Below, piece by piece: positions 41,729 to 50,854 of a stretch of 64,000 nt of DNA (position 1 is the stretch's first letter; the number at the start of each line of letters is the position of its first letter). The notes under the pieces are model-generated. The model did not search any database and had not been told where the DNA came from. It saw nothing but the letters and a program-made list of their open reading frames with translations. Position numbers and translations under genes: made by a program. Location of the stretch: contig NZ_CP126889.1 of NCBI RefSeq assembly GCF_030246845.1, forward strand, positions 4,087,001-4,151,000, in the 5' to 3' direction. The DNA comes from Enhydrobacter sp. (GTDB taxonomy: Bacteria; Pseudomonadota; Alphaproteobacteria; Reyranellales; Reyranellaceae).

Positions 41729-42981
41729 AGTCTGGCGAAGGCCTTGGTGAAGAAGTCGGGCGCGCCGAAATTGCCCGATTTGAGCGCCAGCAGCAGCGGC
41801 CTCTTGCCGACCGAGGCTGTCCATGGCACGCCGGGATCGATCTCTGGGCCGATGCGCAGTGCCGTGACGCCGAGGGCGCTTACGACAGCGCCCGAAGTCT
41901 CGCCGCCCGCGACCACCAGCCGGCCGACGCCGGCCTCGACGAGACCGCGTGCGAGCGCCGCCATCGTCTTCTCGATCGCCTGGCTCGACTGCTCGACACC
42001 GTACTTCGCCTGCAGCGCCTTCACCGCCTCGGGCTTGTCGCTGGCCGAGAGCAGGATCGGTCCGTTGCCGAGCTTGCCTCTTGCCCAGGCGAGCGCCTTT
42101 TCGCCGACCGGTTCGCCGCGGCAGATGGCGTCGGCATCGAGCGCGAGATGTGCGCCTTGGAAATCGGCGATCTGGCCCAGGGTCGCGGCGGAACAGGAGC
42201 CCGCCAGCACCGCCGAGGCGCCGGCAATAGCAGGCAAGGCATCGACACCCGACTTGTGCGCCAGCAGCCCGCGGCGGCGGTAGGCGGCAGGGAGCCCCAG
42301 CGCCACGCCCGAGCCGCCGGTGACGAGCGCATCGTCGCCGACCGCCTCGCCGATGATGCCGAGATCAGGGTCGGCCACGGCATCGACGACCACATGACGC
42401 ACGCCGTCTGCCGCCAGCTTGTCGAGCGCGTCGCGCACGCTTGCCGATCCCGCTTGCACCTCCTCGAGCGGCACCAGCCCGACCTTGTGCTTCGTCTGCC
42501 GCGCCAGCACGCGCACGAGGCTCGAGTCGGTCATCGGCGTCAGCGGATGGTGTCGCATATGCGTGTCGGACAGCAGCAGATCGCCGACGAACAGATGGCC
42601 GAAGAAGATCGTACGGCCGTTCTCGGGGAAGGCGGGGCAGTAGATCGCCTGCCTGGCCTTCAGGGCCTCGAGCAGCGCGTCGCCGACCGGTCCGATGTTG
42701 CCCTGGTCCGTCGAATCGAAGGTCGAGCAGTATTTGAAAAAGAAGCGCACGCAGCCCGCGTCCTGCAGCGCCCGCAGCGCCTGAAGCGATTGTGCGACAG
42801 CGTCCCTGGCCGCGATCGAGCGCGTCTTGAGGGCGACGACGATCGCGTCGACATCGTCGGGCACGACGCTGCGGGCCGGCACGCCGATCGTCTGCAGCGT
42901 GCGCATGCCGCCCTTCACCAGCATGCCGGCGATGTCGGTGGCGCCGGTGAAATCGTCGGCGATGACTCCGAGGACGGCCAT
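41725..42981 (-). CDS. otnK: 3-oxo-tetronate kinase OtnK
   Basis: A 418-residue four-carbon acid sugar kinase (DUF1537 type). It begins AVLGVIADDFTGATDIAGML, the defining motif, contains FFKYCSTFDSTDQGNIGPVG, and ends with the nucleotide-binding GVGRLVVAGGETSGAVVSAL and ALRIGPEIDPGVPWT. OtnK phosphorylates 3-oxo-tetronate. It stands between the GFA gene and otnC, completing the set ltnD, otnI, otnC and otnK for sugar-acid use. Confidence 0.92.
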   Translation of the reverse strand: MAVLGVIADDFTGATDIAGMLVKGGMRTLQTIGVPARSVVPDDVDAIVVALKTRSIAARDAVAQSLQALRALQDAGCVRFFFKYCSTFDSTDQGNIGPVGDALLEALKARQAIYCPAFPENGRTIFFGHLFVGDLLLSDTHMRHHPLTPMTDSSLVRVLARQTKHKVGLVPLEEVQAGSASVRDALDKLAADGVRHVVVDAVADPDLGIIGEAVGDDALVTGGSGVALGLPAAYRRRGLLAHKSGVDALPAIAGASAVLAGSCSAATLGQIADFQGAHLALDADAICRGEPVGEKALAWARGKLGNGPILLSASDKPEAVKALQAKYGVEQSSQAIEKTMAALARGLVEAGVGRLVVAGGETSGAVVSALGVTALRIGPEIDPGVPWTASVGKRPLLLALKSGNFGAPDFFTKAFARL

Positions 42982-42990
42982 GGCTGGACG

Positions 42991-43410
42991 TTAGGCGATG
43001 ACGGTTGCCGGCATCCAGAACTTTCGGCGCCGGGCGCGCCGGCGACTCTCGTCCTCGCCGTCGTAGTGGTGCAATGGCGGGGCGGGGTCGAAGGTGTCCC
43101 GGATATCGAGCGCGTTCACATTGACGATGCCGATCGAGCGGCCGTTGTCTTCCATCGCCGCACCGACGTAGGTGCCGCACCTCGTGCACAGCAGGTAGTC
43201 CGTGATGCCGAGGCCGAAGCGATAGCGTCCGATGTCCTTGTCGGCGCCGCGGAACTCCACCGAGCCGGCAGGATCGCCCATCGTGCGCGCGCCATGGCGG
43301 CGGCAGAACGAGCAGGCGCAGCGCCCGACGTGCATCTCTTCCGGGCGTTTCGGAGACTCGAATCGGATCTGGATGGCGCCGCAATGACAGGAGCCGGTGT
43401 ACTGGGTCAT
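42991..43410 (-). CDS. GFA family (CENP-V/GFA) zinc-binding protein
   Basis: A 139-residue protein of the glutathione-dependent formaldehyde-activating family. Zinc-ligand motifs are TGSCHCGAIQIRFE near the start and VGRCACSFCRRHGAR near residue 30, with LLCTRCGTYVGAAME further on. The name of the family is historical, and most members lack a proven reaction. The gene overlaps the glycerate kinase stop (43407-43410) and precedes otnK by 9 bases, so it is within the sugar-acid operon, where its role is unclear. Confidence 0.88.
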   Translation of the reverse strand: MTQYTGSCHCGAIQIRFESPKRPEEMHVGRCACSFCRRHGARTMGDPAGSVEFRGADKDIGRYRFGLGITDYLLCTRCGTYVGAAMEDNGRSIGIVNVNALDIRDTFDPAPPLHHYDGEDESRRRARRRKFWMPATVIA

Positions 43411-44684
43411 GGAACCACCAGGGTTGCGCGGAAGTCGTTGACGTTGGTGCGGGTCGGACCGGTGACGAGGCTGTCGCCCAGCATCTCGAAGAAGCCGTGA
43501 CCGTCATTGTCGTCCAGCATGGCCACGGGGTCACGGCCCTTCGCCCGGGCGCGGTCGAGCGTGTCGGGCGCGAAGAGGGCGCCGGCAATGTCCTCCGCTC
43601 CGTCGACTCCGTCCGTATCGGCGGCGAGGCCCCAGATTTCTGGCGCACCGCCGGCTGCAATGGCTTCGCTCAGCAGGTATTCCACGTTGCGCCCGCCGCG
43701 CCCCTTGCCGCGCACCGTCACCGTCGTCTCGCCGCCGGACAGGATGACCGTCGGTCGGCTCCTCGACTTGATCAGATCGAGCGCCTCGCGGCCATGTGCG
43801 GCGCCGAGCGCACGCGCCTCGCCTTCGAGATTGTCGCCCAGCATGACGACGTCGCAGCCGCGCCGGCGTGCGACCTCGGCGGCCGCCTCGAGCGATCGTC
43901 TGGGCGTCGCCACCAGGATGGTCTCGACGTTCGCGAGCCTTGGATCGCCGGGCTTTGGCGTCTCCTCGATCCTGCCGGCGGCGCCGGCTTCGAGATGCGC
44001 ACGGATCGGGTCGGGCGGAACGATCTCGTATTTCGCGAGGACGGCGAGTGCATCGGCGAACGTCGTGCGATCGGCCACGGTGGGACCCGAGCCGATCACG
44101 CCGGGATCGTCGTTCGGCACGTCGGATATCAGCCAGCTCAGCACGCGCGCCGGCTGAGCGGCGACGGCGAGCCGACCGCCCTTGATGGCGGAGAGATGCT
44201 TGCGCACCGTGTTCATCTCGACGATGTTGGCGCCCGATCTGAGCAGGGCACGATTGACCTGCTGCTTGTCCGCCAGCGTGAGGCCGGGCGCGGGGAGGGC
44301 GAGCAGCGCCGAGGCGCCGCCGGAAATCAGGCAGAGGACGAGGTCGTCGGCGGAGAGACCCTTCACCTTGTCGAGGATGCAGCCGGCAGCGGCGCGGCCC
44401 TTTTCGTCCGGCACAGGGTGTGCGGCTTCGACGATCTCGATCTGCTTGCACGTCTCGCCATAGCCGTAGCGCGTGACGACCAGTCCTTCCAGCGGATGCG
44501 GCCAGCGGTCCTCGACCGCCCGCGCCATCGCCGCACTCGCCTTGCCGGCGCCGATCACCACCGTCCGTCCCTTCGGGGCCTGCAACCTGTCGATATAGGG
44601 CGCGAGGCAGGTAGCAGGGCGGGCGGCGGCGAGCGCCGCCTCGAACAGATCGCGCAGGAGCGCGCGGGCATCGGCATCTTTCAT
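43407..44684 (-). CDS. glycerate 2-kinase (MOFRL family)
   Basis: A 425-residue glycerate kinase of the DUF4147-MOFRL type (TtuD/GckA). Landmarks: RTVVIGAGKASAAMARAVED, VLCLISGGASALLALPAPG, NTVRKHLSAIKGGRLAVAA and a C-terminal GRGGRNVEYLLSEAI followed by ADTDGVDGAEDIAG. It phosphorylates D-glycerate, often after tartronate or sugar-acid breakdown. I chose the ATG at 44682-44684. It is the first gene of the minus-strand operon and diverges from the amidohydrolase gene with only 29 bases between. Confidence 0.9.
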   Translation of the reverse strand: MKDADARALLRDLFEAALAAARPATCLAPYIDRLQAPKGRTVVIGAGKASAAMARAVEDRWPHPLEGLVVTRYGYGETCKQIEIVEAAHPVPDEKGRAAAGCILDKVKGLSADDLVLCLISGGASALLALPAPGLTLADKQQVNRALLRSGANIVEMNTVRKHLSAIKGGRLAVAAQPARVLSWLISDVPNDDPGVIGSGPTVADRTTFADALAVLAKYEIVPPDPIRAHLEAGAAGRIEETPKPGDPRLANVETILVATPRRSLEAAAEVARRRGCDVVMLGDNLEGEARALGAAHGREALDLIKSRSRPTVILSGGETTVTVRGKGRGGRNVEYLLSEAIAAGGAPEIWGLAADTDGVDGAEDIAGALFAPDTLDRARAKGRDPVAMLDDNDGHGFFEMLGDSLVTGPTRTNVNDFRATLVVP

Positions 44685-44713
44685 TGGCGCGATCTTCGCA
44701 CTATAGGGGCGCG

Positions 44714-45481
44714 ATGCAACCGCTGCTCGGGCCGGGCGATCCGCCGCCGTTCTCCGTCCACAATGAACAAGGCAAGGCGCCGCTCCTCCTGCTCTGCGAT
44801 CATGCGAGCAGGGCCGTTCCCAGAGCGTTGGCCGGGCTTGGTCTTCCCGCAAGCGCGCTTTCGCGCCACATCGGCTGGGACATCGGCGCCCTCGACGCCG
44901 CGCTCGAGCTTTCCGCGCGCCTCGATGCGCCGCTGGTCGCCTCGGGCTACTCGCGGCTGGTGATCGACTGCAACCGTTGGCCGGGCGGAGACGGCTCGAT
45001 TCCCGAGATCAGCGACGACACCGAAGTGCCGGCGAACAGGGGGCTGACCGAAGAGCAGATCGACCAGCGGGCGCAGGCCTGTTTCTGGCCCTATCACCAC
45101 GAGGTCGACCGTCGGCTCGACTCCATGACCCGCAACGGTCGCGCAGTCTGTCTGTTGGTGGTTCACAGCTTCACGCCCGAGATGAACGGCTTCAAACGGC
45201 CTTGGCACCTCGGCGTCCTGTGGAACGATGATCCGCGACTGGCCCAGCCCCTGCTGGCGGAACTGCGCCGCGACCGGGCGCTGGCGGTTGGAGACAACGA
45301 GCCCTATTCGGCGCGCGCGTCCTACGAATATACGCTCGCGGCCCATGCGCGCCCGCGCGCCTTGCCCCATTGCTCGCTCGAAATCCGCCAGGACCTGATC
45401 GGCACGCCCAACGAGGCGCGCGGATGGGGCGGGAAGCTCGCCTCGCCGATCGGCGCCGCCGTTGCGGCAGCGCTCGCGTAA
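44714..45481 (+). CDS. N-formylglutamate amidohydrolase
   Basis: A 255-residue FGase-family hydrolase. Typical sequence is LLLLCDHASRAVPRALAGLG, HIGWDIGALDAALELSARLD, YSRLVIDCNRWPGGDGSIPE and LLVVHSFTPEMNG, with conserved His and Asp residues for zinc. The ATG at 44714 is chosen; a TTG at 44684 would overlap the divergent kinase start. It may act in histidine breakdown or on another N-acyl glutamate, but no hut genes are nearby. Confidence 0.88.
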   Translation: MQPLLGPGDPPPFSVHNEQGKAPLLLLCDHASRAVPRALAGLGLPASALSRHIGWDIGALDAALELSARLDAPLVASGYSRLVIDCNRWPGGDGSIPEISDDTEVPANRGLTEEQIDQRAQACFWPYHHEVDRRLDSMTRNGRAVCLLVVHSFTPEMNGFKRPWHLGVLWNDDPRLAQPLLAELRRDRALAVGDNEPYSARASYEYTLAAHARPRALPHCSLEIRQDLIGTPNEARGWGGKLASPIGAAVAAALA

Positions 45482-45523
45482 GCCTATATCCCGGGCAAAT
45501 TGTGCACGGCTCAGGAGATCGTC

Positions 45524-45823
45524 ATGGATGACAAGACCCGCACCGAACTCGAAGCCGCCGCCTTCCGCCGTCTGGTCGCGCATCTGCGTGAGCGCACGGA
45601 CGTCCAGAACATCGACCTGATGAACCTCGCAGGCTTCTGCCGCAATTGCCTGTCGCGCTGGTATCGCGAGGAGGCTGAAAAGAAAGGCATCCCGATTCCC
45701 GACCCCAAGGCGCGCGAAGTCGTCTACGGCATGCCGTACGACGAATGGAAGGCGAAGTATCAAAAGGACGCTTCGGGCGAGCAGAAGAGGGCATTCGACA
45801 AGGCGCAGCATCGGCACGGCTGA
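45524..45823 (+). CDS. DUF1244 domain protein
   Basis: A 99-residue protein of the DUF1244 family: AAFRRLVAHLRERTDVQNID followed by LMNLAGFCRNCLSRWYREEA with two conserved cysteines (CRNC), which would suit metal or disulfide chemistry. The function is unknown; the family is widespread in proteobacteria. AGGAG lies 7 bases before the ATG at 45524. Downstream it is 109 bases to the GapR gene. Confidence 0.92.
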   Translation: MDDKTRTELEAAAFRRLVAHLRERTDVQNIDLMNLAGFCRNCLSRWYREEAEKKGIPIPDPKAREVVYGMPYDEWKAKYQKDASGEQKRAFDKAQHRHG

Positions 45824-45932
45824 ACGGTCGGTGCCGTCCCCGTTATCCCCACCTTTCATGGCGTCGACGTCATTGAGCGGGCAGGGTCGCCGCTTCTATG
45901 GTCCGGGCCCATAGGATCGAGGAGTGGTGGAC

Positions 45933-46205
45933 ATGCCGGACGGGAGCGCTGTTTCGAAGAAGGTCAAGGCGGGGCCGATCTCGGCCGACCGGCTGAAGAG
46001 CTTCATCGAGCGCATCGAGAAGCTCGAGGAAGAGCGCAAGGCGATCGGCGGCGACATTCGTGACGTCTACAGCGAGGCGAAGGGCGTGGGCTACGACGTC
46101 AAGACCATGCGCAAGATCGTCTCCCTCCGAAAGATGGACGCCGCCGACCGCGACGAGCAGGAGACGCTGCTCGACACCTACAAGCATGCGCTGGGAATGG
46201 TCTAG
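45933..46205 (+). CDS. gapR: DUF2312 / GapR-type nucleoid-associated protein
   Basis: A 90-residue coiled-coil protein of the DUF2312 family, represented by GapR, which binds overtwisted DNA ahead of the replication and transcription machinery in Caulobacter. The chain shows ISADRLKSFIERIEKLEEER then KAIGGDIRDVYSEAKGVGYD and a terminal helix with VKTMRKIVSLRKMDAAD. GAGGAG stands eight bases before the ATG at 45933; GTG codons at 45924 and 45927 are weaker. It ends directly against the stop of the convergent hydrolase gene. Confidence 0.9.
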   Translation: MPDGSAVSKKVKAGPISADRLKSFIERIEKLEEERKAIGGDIRDVYSEAKGVGYDVKTMRKIVSLRKMDAADRDEQETLLDTYKHALGMV

Positions 46206-47090
46206 TTAGGGACGCCCTGAGCCGGGGTCGCCGAGGGCGGCCATCGTCTGCGGCGCCGAGAACATCGCCGCGGCGTCGTGGCCGACGCCGGGCACTTCGA
46301 CCAACGTCCAGTGGATCGGCCAGCCTCGCTGTTTCGCCACTTGACGTGCCATTTGAAAGGCATTGCGGCCACGCGCCAGTCGGTAGGGGCCTTGTGCCAT
46401 GGCCTCGGGACTGCGCGCCAGATTGTGCGTGCCGATGTCGGCGCCGCCCAGGAGAACGACCAGTGGCCGGGCGAGATAGGCGCGCAACTCCTCCTCGGCT
46501 GCGGACAGCGGTTCGACGTTGAGAAAGCCGAATGGCGCGGCGGCGGTCAGGCTCGGCATGACCCAGGTGGAGGGATTGGCGACGACGATGCGCGCCGCAT
46601 CGGTCGCCGTGAATGCGGCCACCCTGTCCACGAACTGCGCGCCGGCCGAGTGACCGAGCAGGACATAAGGCATTCGCGGTGAGCCCACGGCGGCTCGCGC
46701 CCAGGCGACGAGCGGGGCGACGAGATCGACGGTCCGGCTGCCGGCGGCGGCCATGACCTCCTTCCGCACGACTCCGCCGTACTGATAGAGATCACGCGGG
46801 AAGCGTTCCTTGTCGAACAGAGGCGCGAGCACGACGGCGCAGAGACGATCGGCCAGTGGTCGGGCACGATCGCGGTAGGGACCAGCGTCGCGCTTCACGC
46901 CGTGGAAAACGAGCAGGAGGAGACGAGGCGAGCAGTCGGCTGGACGATAGGTGAAAAGCTCAAGCGAAGCGCGGGGCAGCGCCACTGCTTGCTCACTTTC
47001 GCCGGGACCGATTCCGGTGCGATCCTGTCCGCGCGCCGTGCCGGCCGCCGCGGCGGTCGTCACGGCGAGCGCGAGCAGGCATCGCTTCAT
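46206..47090 (-). CDS. secreted alpha/beta hydrolase-like protein
   Basis: A 294-residue protein with a signal peptide (MKRCLLALAVTTAAAAGTAR-GQ) followed by a hydrolase-like fold. LLLLVFHGVKRDAGPYRDRA supplies an oxyanion-type histidine-glycine, YVLLGHSAGAQFVDRVAA the nucleophile serine, and VEVPGVGHDAAAMF the catalytic histidine. The substrate is unknown. AGGG stands ahead of the ATG at 47090; a further ATG at 47105, directly after the DUF429 stop, is possible. Confidence 0.78.
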   Translation of the reverse strand: MKRCLLALAVTTAAAAGTARGQDRTGIGPGESEQAVALPRASLELFTYRPADCSPRLLLLVFHGVKRDAGPYRDRARPLADRLCAVVLAPLFDKERFPRDLYQYGGVVRKEVMAAAGSRTVDLVAPLVAWARAAVGSPRMPYVLLGHSAGAQFVDRVAAFTATDAARIVVANPSTWVMPSLTAAAPFGFLNVEPLSAAEEELRAYLARPLVVLLGGADIGTHNLARSPEAMAQGPYRLARGRNAFQMARQVAKQRGWPIHWTLVEVPGVGHDAAAMFSAPQTMAALGDPGSGRP

Positions 47091-47105
47091 CGAGACCCTC
47101 GCCAT

Positions 47106-47780
47106 TCAGTACCAGATGTTCATGGCGAGGCCGTGGCGATCCCTCGCTTCGAGCGGACCGAGGCGTGTCGCCTTGCCCGAGGCGATGAGCGTCGCCGTGC
47201 GGCAGACCGCCATAGCGTCGAGGATGTCGTCCCGCGCCGCGCCGGGCAAGCGATCCACGGGGCACTTGAAGCCGTGCCTGGCGAGGAGGTCCAGCCGTTC
47301 CTGCCGGCCCTCGGGTTTGCGCTTCTTCGACAGCACCGGCCGGCCGCCATTCATGCGGGCGAAGGCGAGCTCGGGATGGGCTTCGTAGACGACGTGGCGC
47401 AGCGCGTGATTGGCGCGCAGCAAATCGTCGACCTCGCGCAGCTTGGGAAAGAGATGGAACGTCTGCTGGTTGAGGCCGCTTCCCAAGGCCTTGCTCGTCG
47501 CGTTGGCCTCGGCGTGGGTCAGGCAAGCGAGCGCCGGGCGGCAGGGCGTGGGGAAGACCGAGCTTGCCTTGCCGGGCAGCAAGGCACGGGCTTCGGCCTC
47601 GCAGGCGCGGCCGGGGCGCGGTGTGTCGCAAAGCCCGATCGGCATGTCGACGGCCAAAATGGAAAGGCCCTCGCACGCATCGGCGAGGGCCTTCACGACC
47701 TTGATATCGAACGCGCCGTCGTCGTTGCGCCGGCAGACCACCCAGCCGGTGGGGCAGCCGTCGGCGCCGGCGACGATCAA
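47106..47780 (-). CDS. DUF429 domain protein
   Basis: A 224-residue protein with the DUF429 pattern: MIVAGADGCPTGWVVCRRND at the start, ILAVDMPIGLCDTPRPGRAC, LLPGKASSVFPTPCR, and LDAMAVCRTATLIASGKATR near the end. The family has an RNase H-like fold with acidic residues (first Asp in GADGCPTGW, second in VDMPIGL), but its activity is not established. It begins 7 bases downstream of the icd stop and so probably belongs to that transcript. Confidence 0.85.
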   Translation of the reverse strand: MIVAGADGCPTGWVVCRRNDDGAFDIKVVKALADACEGLSILAVDMPIGLCDTPRPGRACEAEARALLPGKASSVFPTPCRPALACLTHAEANATSKALGSGLNQQTFHLFPKLREVDDLLRANHALRHVVYEAHPELAFARMNGGRPVLSKKRKPEGRQERLDLLARHGFKCPVDRLPGAARDDILDAMAVCRTATLIASGKATRLGPLEARDRHGLAMNIWY

Positions 47781-47787
47781 GCGAAGA

Positions 47788-49005
47788 TCACCACTTGGCC
47801 ATCTTGGCCTTGAGGTTTGCGTCCAGTGTATCGAGGAAGTCCTGCGTATTGAGGAACGGATGCTTGGGGTCGATCAGGATCGCGAGATCCTTGGTCATCT
47901 TGCCGCTCTCGACCGTCTCGACGCAGACCTTCTCGAGCGTGTCGGCGAACTTCACGACGTCCGGCGTGCCGTCGAACGTGCCGCGGTACTTGAGCCCCTG
48001 CGTCCAGGCGAAGATCGAGGCGATCGGGTTGGTCGAGGTCGGCTTGCCCTTCTGGTGCTCGCGGTAGTGGCGCGTCACCGTGCCGTGCGCCGCCTCCGCC
48101 TCGACCGTCTTGCCGTCCGGCGTCATCAGCACCGACGTCATGAGGCCGAGCGAGCCGAAACCCTGGGCCACGGTGTCGGACTGCACGTCGCCGTCGTAGT
48201 TCTTGCAGGCCCAGATGAAGGCGCCTTCCCACTTCAGCGCCGAGGCGACCATGTCGTCGATCAGGCGGTGCTCGTAGGTGATGCCCTTGGCCTTGAACTT
48301 GTCGGCGAACTCCTGGTCGAAGACCTCCTGGAACAAATCCTTGAAGCGGCCGTCGTAGCGCTTGAGGATGGTGTTCTTGGTCGAGAGATAGACCGGCCAG
48401 CCGCGCATCAGGCCGTAGTTGAACGAGCTGCGGGCGAAGCCGATGATCGATTCGTCGTTGTTGTACATGGCCATCGCCACGCCGCCGCCCGGGAAGTCGT
48501 AGACATCGTGCTCGATCTTCTTGCCGTCGGCGCCCTGGAAGGTGATCGTGAGCTTGCCCTTGCCGGGCACCACGAAATCGGTTGCGCGATACTGGTCACC
48601 GAAGGCATGGCGGCCGATCACGATCGGCTTGGTCCAGCCCGGCACCAGCCGTGGCACGTTCTTGCAGACGATCGGCTCGCGGAAGATCGTGCCGCCGATG
48701 ATGTTGCGGATCGTGCCGTTCGGCGACCGCCACATTTCCTTGAGGTTGAATTCCTTCACCCGCGCCTCGTCGGGCGTGATCGTCGCGCACTTGACGGCGA
48801 CGCCGTACTGCTGCGTCGCCTTGGCCGAATCGACGGTCACCTGATCGCTGGTCTTGTCGCGATATTCGACGCCGAGATCGTAGTACTTCAGGTCGATGTC
48901 GAGGTACGGCAGGATCAGCTTGTCCTTGATGAACTTCCAGATGATGCGGGTCATCTCGTCGCCGTCCATCTCGACGACCGGATTCTTCACCTTGATCTTC
49001 GGCAT
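47788..49005 (-). CDS. icd: NADP-dependent isocitrate dehydrogenase
   Basis: A 405-residue enzyme of the eukaryote-like dimeric IDH class common in alphaproteobacteria. It starts MPKIKVKNPVVEMDGDEMTR, has the substrate loop WRSPNGTIRNIIGGTIFREP, VYLSTKNTILKRYDGRFKDL, IWACKNYDGDVQSDTVAQGF with metal-binding aspartates, and EAAHGTVTRHYREHQKG for NADP binding. It converts isocitrate to 2-oxoglutarate in the TCA cycle. GGAAG stands upstream of the ATG at 49005. Confidence 0.96.
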   Translation of the reverse strand: MPKIKVKNPVVEMDGDEMTRIIWKFIKDKLILPYLDIDLKYYDLGVEYRDKTSDQVTVDSAKATQQYGVAVKCATITPDEARVKEFNLKEMWRSPNGTIRNIIGGTIFREPIVCKNVPRLVPGWTKPIVIGRHAFGDQYRATDFVVPGKGKLTITFQGADGKKIEHDVYDFPGGGVAMAMYNNDESIIGFARSSFNYGLMRGWPVYLSTKNTILKRYDGRFKDLFQEVFDQEFADKFKAKGITYEHRLIDDMVASALKWEGAFIWACKNYDGDVQSDTVAQGFGSLGLMTSVLMTPDGKTVEAEAAHGTVTRHYREHQKGKPTSTNPIASIFAWTQGLKYRGTFDGTPDVVKFADTLEKVCVETVESGKMTKDLAILIDPKHPFLNTQDFLDTLDANLKAKMAKW

Positions 49006-49092
49006 CGTGCTTCCTTTCGAACCCCAAAATCCAACGCGCGCGGCGTTTTAGCGAAGCGGACCGCACGCGGCAAGTTGGCCTCCGGCACGGTC

Positions 49093-49749
49093 TCAGAGGC
49101 GATCCAGCTCCTTTTCCGGAACGGGCGCGCGCGGCATCGCGGCCAAGGTCGGCAACACGTGGTCGAGGTCGCTGACGAACACGACGTGGTCGAGATGGGC
49201 GGGCGAGGCGAAACCGCCATCGACCACGCCCTGCAACAAGGCGGCAAGAGGCTCCCAGTAGCCGTCGACGTCGAGGATGGCGATGGGCTTGGCGTGCAGC
49301 CCCAGCGTCCGCCAGGAAAGAACCTCGAAGAACTCCTCGAGGGTGCCGATTCCCCCCGGCAGGACCACGAAAGCGTCGGCGCGTTCGAACATCTGCAGCT
49401 TGCGCTGGTGCATGTTCTCCACCACCACCGTCTCGCTCAGCTCCGGGTGTCCCGCCTCGCGCTCGAGCAGAAACCGGGGGATAACACCGATCACCCGTCC
49501 GCCGGCATCGAGGGCGGCATTGGCAAGGACACCCATGAGGCCAACGCCACCACCGCCATAAATGAGTGTCCTTCGCTCGCGCGCCAGGATTTCGCCCAAT
49601 TTGGCGGCCATGTCGCGCGCGACGCGGTCCTTGCCGAAGCGGGCGCCGCAAAAGACGCAGACGGAGGTGGGAAAGGGCTCGGACACGGTCGGATTGGTCT
49701 CGAAAACAGGGATCCGACGCCTTTCCGGACCCGAGCGGCATGGTATCAT
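49093..49749 (-). CDS. LOG family protein (TIGR00730)
   Basis: A 218-residue Rossmann-like protein of the LOG family, which cleaves cytokinin or purine riboside monophosphates to free bases. Motifs are SVCVFCGARFGKDRVARDMA, TLIYGGGGVGLMGVLANAAL and the signature VVLPGGIGTLEEFFEVLSWR with PGGxGTxxE. The start is uncertain: the ATG at 49749 leaves an atypical 30-residue leader before SVCVFCG, and a GTG at 49686 would be closer to the family. It is transcribed divergently from the LysM gene. Confidence 0.85.
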   Translation of the reverse strand: MIPCRSGPERRRIPVFETNPTVSEPFPTSVCVFCGARFGKDRVARDMAAKLGEILARERRTLIYGGGGVGLMGVLANAALDAGGRVIGVIPRFLLEREAGHPELSETVVVENMHQRKLQMFERADAFVVLPGGIGTLEEFFEVLSWRTLGLHAKPIAILDVDGYWEPLAALLQGVVDGGFASPAHLDHVVFVSDLDHVLPTLAAMPRAPVPEKELDRL

Positions 49750-49807
49750 TTCGCCCAAGAAAGGGACGGCGCCAATAGCGGTCGGTCGTCGCACCGCTGG
49801 GAGTCAA

Positions 49808-50824
49808 ATGTCACGCACTGTTTTCGCGCTGGTGGCGATCGGCGCGGCGGTCATCGCCATTGCCTTGGGAGTCGCTTGGCAGAGGAAGATGAGCGACCGC
49901 GAAGCCATGAACCAGGCCAAGGCGACCCAACCGTCGGCACCGCCGGCGGCGCCCGCCGTTCCCGCGCCGGCGCCGGAGGCCAAGTCGGCGCCTGCCCCGA
50001 CGTCCGCCGTCATGGCGCCGAGCTTCGATGTGGCGCGCATCGATCCCGACGGACGGGCTGTCATCGCCGGCCGTGCCGCCCCGGGGGCGAAGATCGTCCT
50101 GCTCGACGGCGGCAAGGAGATCGCCCATGGCGAGGCCGACAGCCGCGGCGAATGGGTGCTGCTCGTGCAGGAGCCGCCGCTCGGTCCCGGTCAGCACGAG
50201 CTGCGGGTGGTGCAGCATATCGAGGGGCGGGCGCCTGTCACCTCCGAGCAGGTCGTTGTCGCGGTCGTGCCCAAGCCCGTCCCCGGTTCCAAAGACCAGA
50301 CACTCGTCATGATCGCGCCGCCGGGCTCGGTTCCGACGCTGGTCCAGCCGCCGACCACGGCCGGGACGCCGAAATCGGGAGACCTTCAGCTCTCGACACT
50401 GGACTACGACGAGCAGGGCCAGACGACCGTGACGGGCAGGGCGGCGCCGGGCGGCCATGTCCGCGCCTATATCGACGACAAGATGGTCGGCGAGGGAACG
50501 GCGGACAAGGAGGGGCGCTGGAAGTTGACTCCAAAGGCGCCGATCGGGATCGGCAAGCACACGCTGCGGCTCGACAGGCTGGGGGCGGACGGCAAACCGA
50601 TCGCCCGTCTCGAGATACCGTTTGCCCGGCAGGAGGCGGTTTCGGTGGCGGGCGACAGCCGCCAGCTCCATGTCGTGCGCGGCGACAATCTCTGGAACAT
50701 CGCGCGCGCCCACTATGGCGAAGGGCTGCGCTACACTGTCATCTTCAACGCCAACAAGGACCAGATTCGGGACCCGAATCTGATATATCCGGGCCAGGTC
50801 TTCAGCCTGCCCAAGGTCGACTGA
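49808..50824 (+). CDS. LysM domain protein with two Ig-like repeats
   Basis: A 338-residue protein. One N-terminal membrane helix (MSRTVFALVAIGAAVIAIAL) is followed by a Pro/Ala-rich linker, two related Ig-like repeats (VIAGRAAPGAKIVLLDGGKE near residue 83 and VTGRAAPGGHVRAYIDDKMV near 210), and a C-terminal LysM module (LHVVRGDNLWNIARAHYGEG to the YPGQVFSLPKVD end) that binds peptidoglycan. Such proteins are widely conserved in alphaproteobacteria; they tether the inner membrane to the wall. The psd gene follows after 30 bases. Confidence 0.85.
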   Translation: MSRTVFALVAIGAAVIAIALGVAWQRKMSDREAMNQAKATQPSAPPAAPAVPAPAPEAKSAPAPTSAVMAPSFDVARIDPDGRAVIAGRAAPGAKIVLLDGGKEIAHGEADSRGEWVLLVQEPPLGPGQHELRVVQHIEGRAPVTSEQVVVAVVPKPVPGSKDQTLVMIAPPGSVPTLVQPPTTAGTPKSGDLQLSTLDYDEQGQTTVTGRAAPGGHVRAYIDDKMVGEGTADKEGRWKLTPKAPIGIGKHTLRLDRLGADGKPIARLEIPFARQEAVSVAGDSRQLHVVRGDNLWNIARAHYGEGLRYTVIFNANKDQIRDPNLIYPGQVFSLPKVD

Positions 50825-50854
50825 GGGCATCCGGTCCGACGAGCGCGTCCATTC

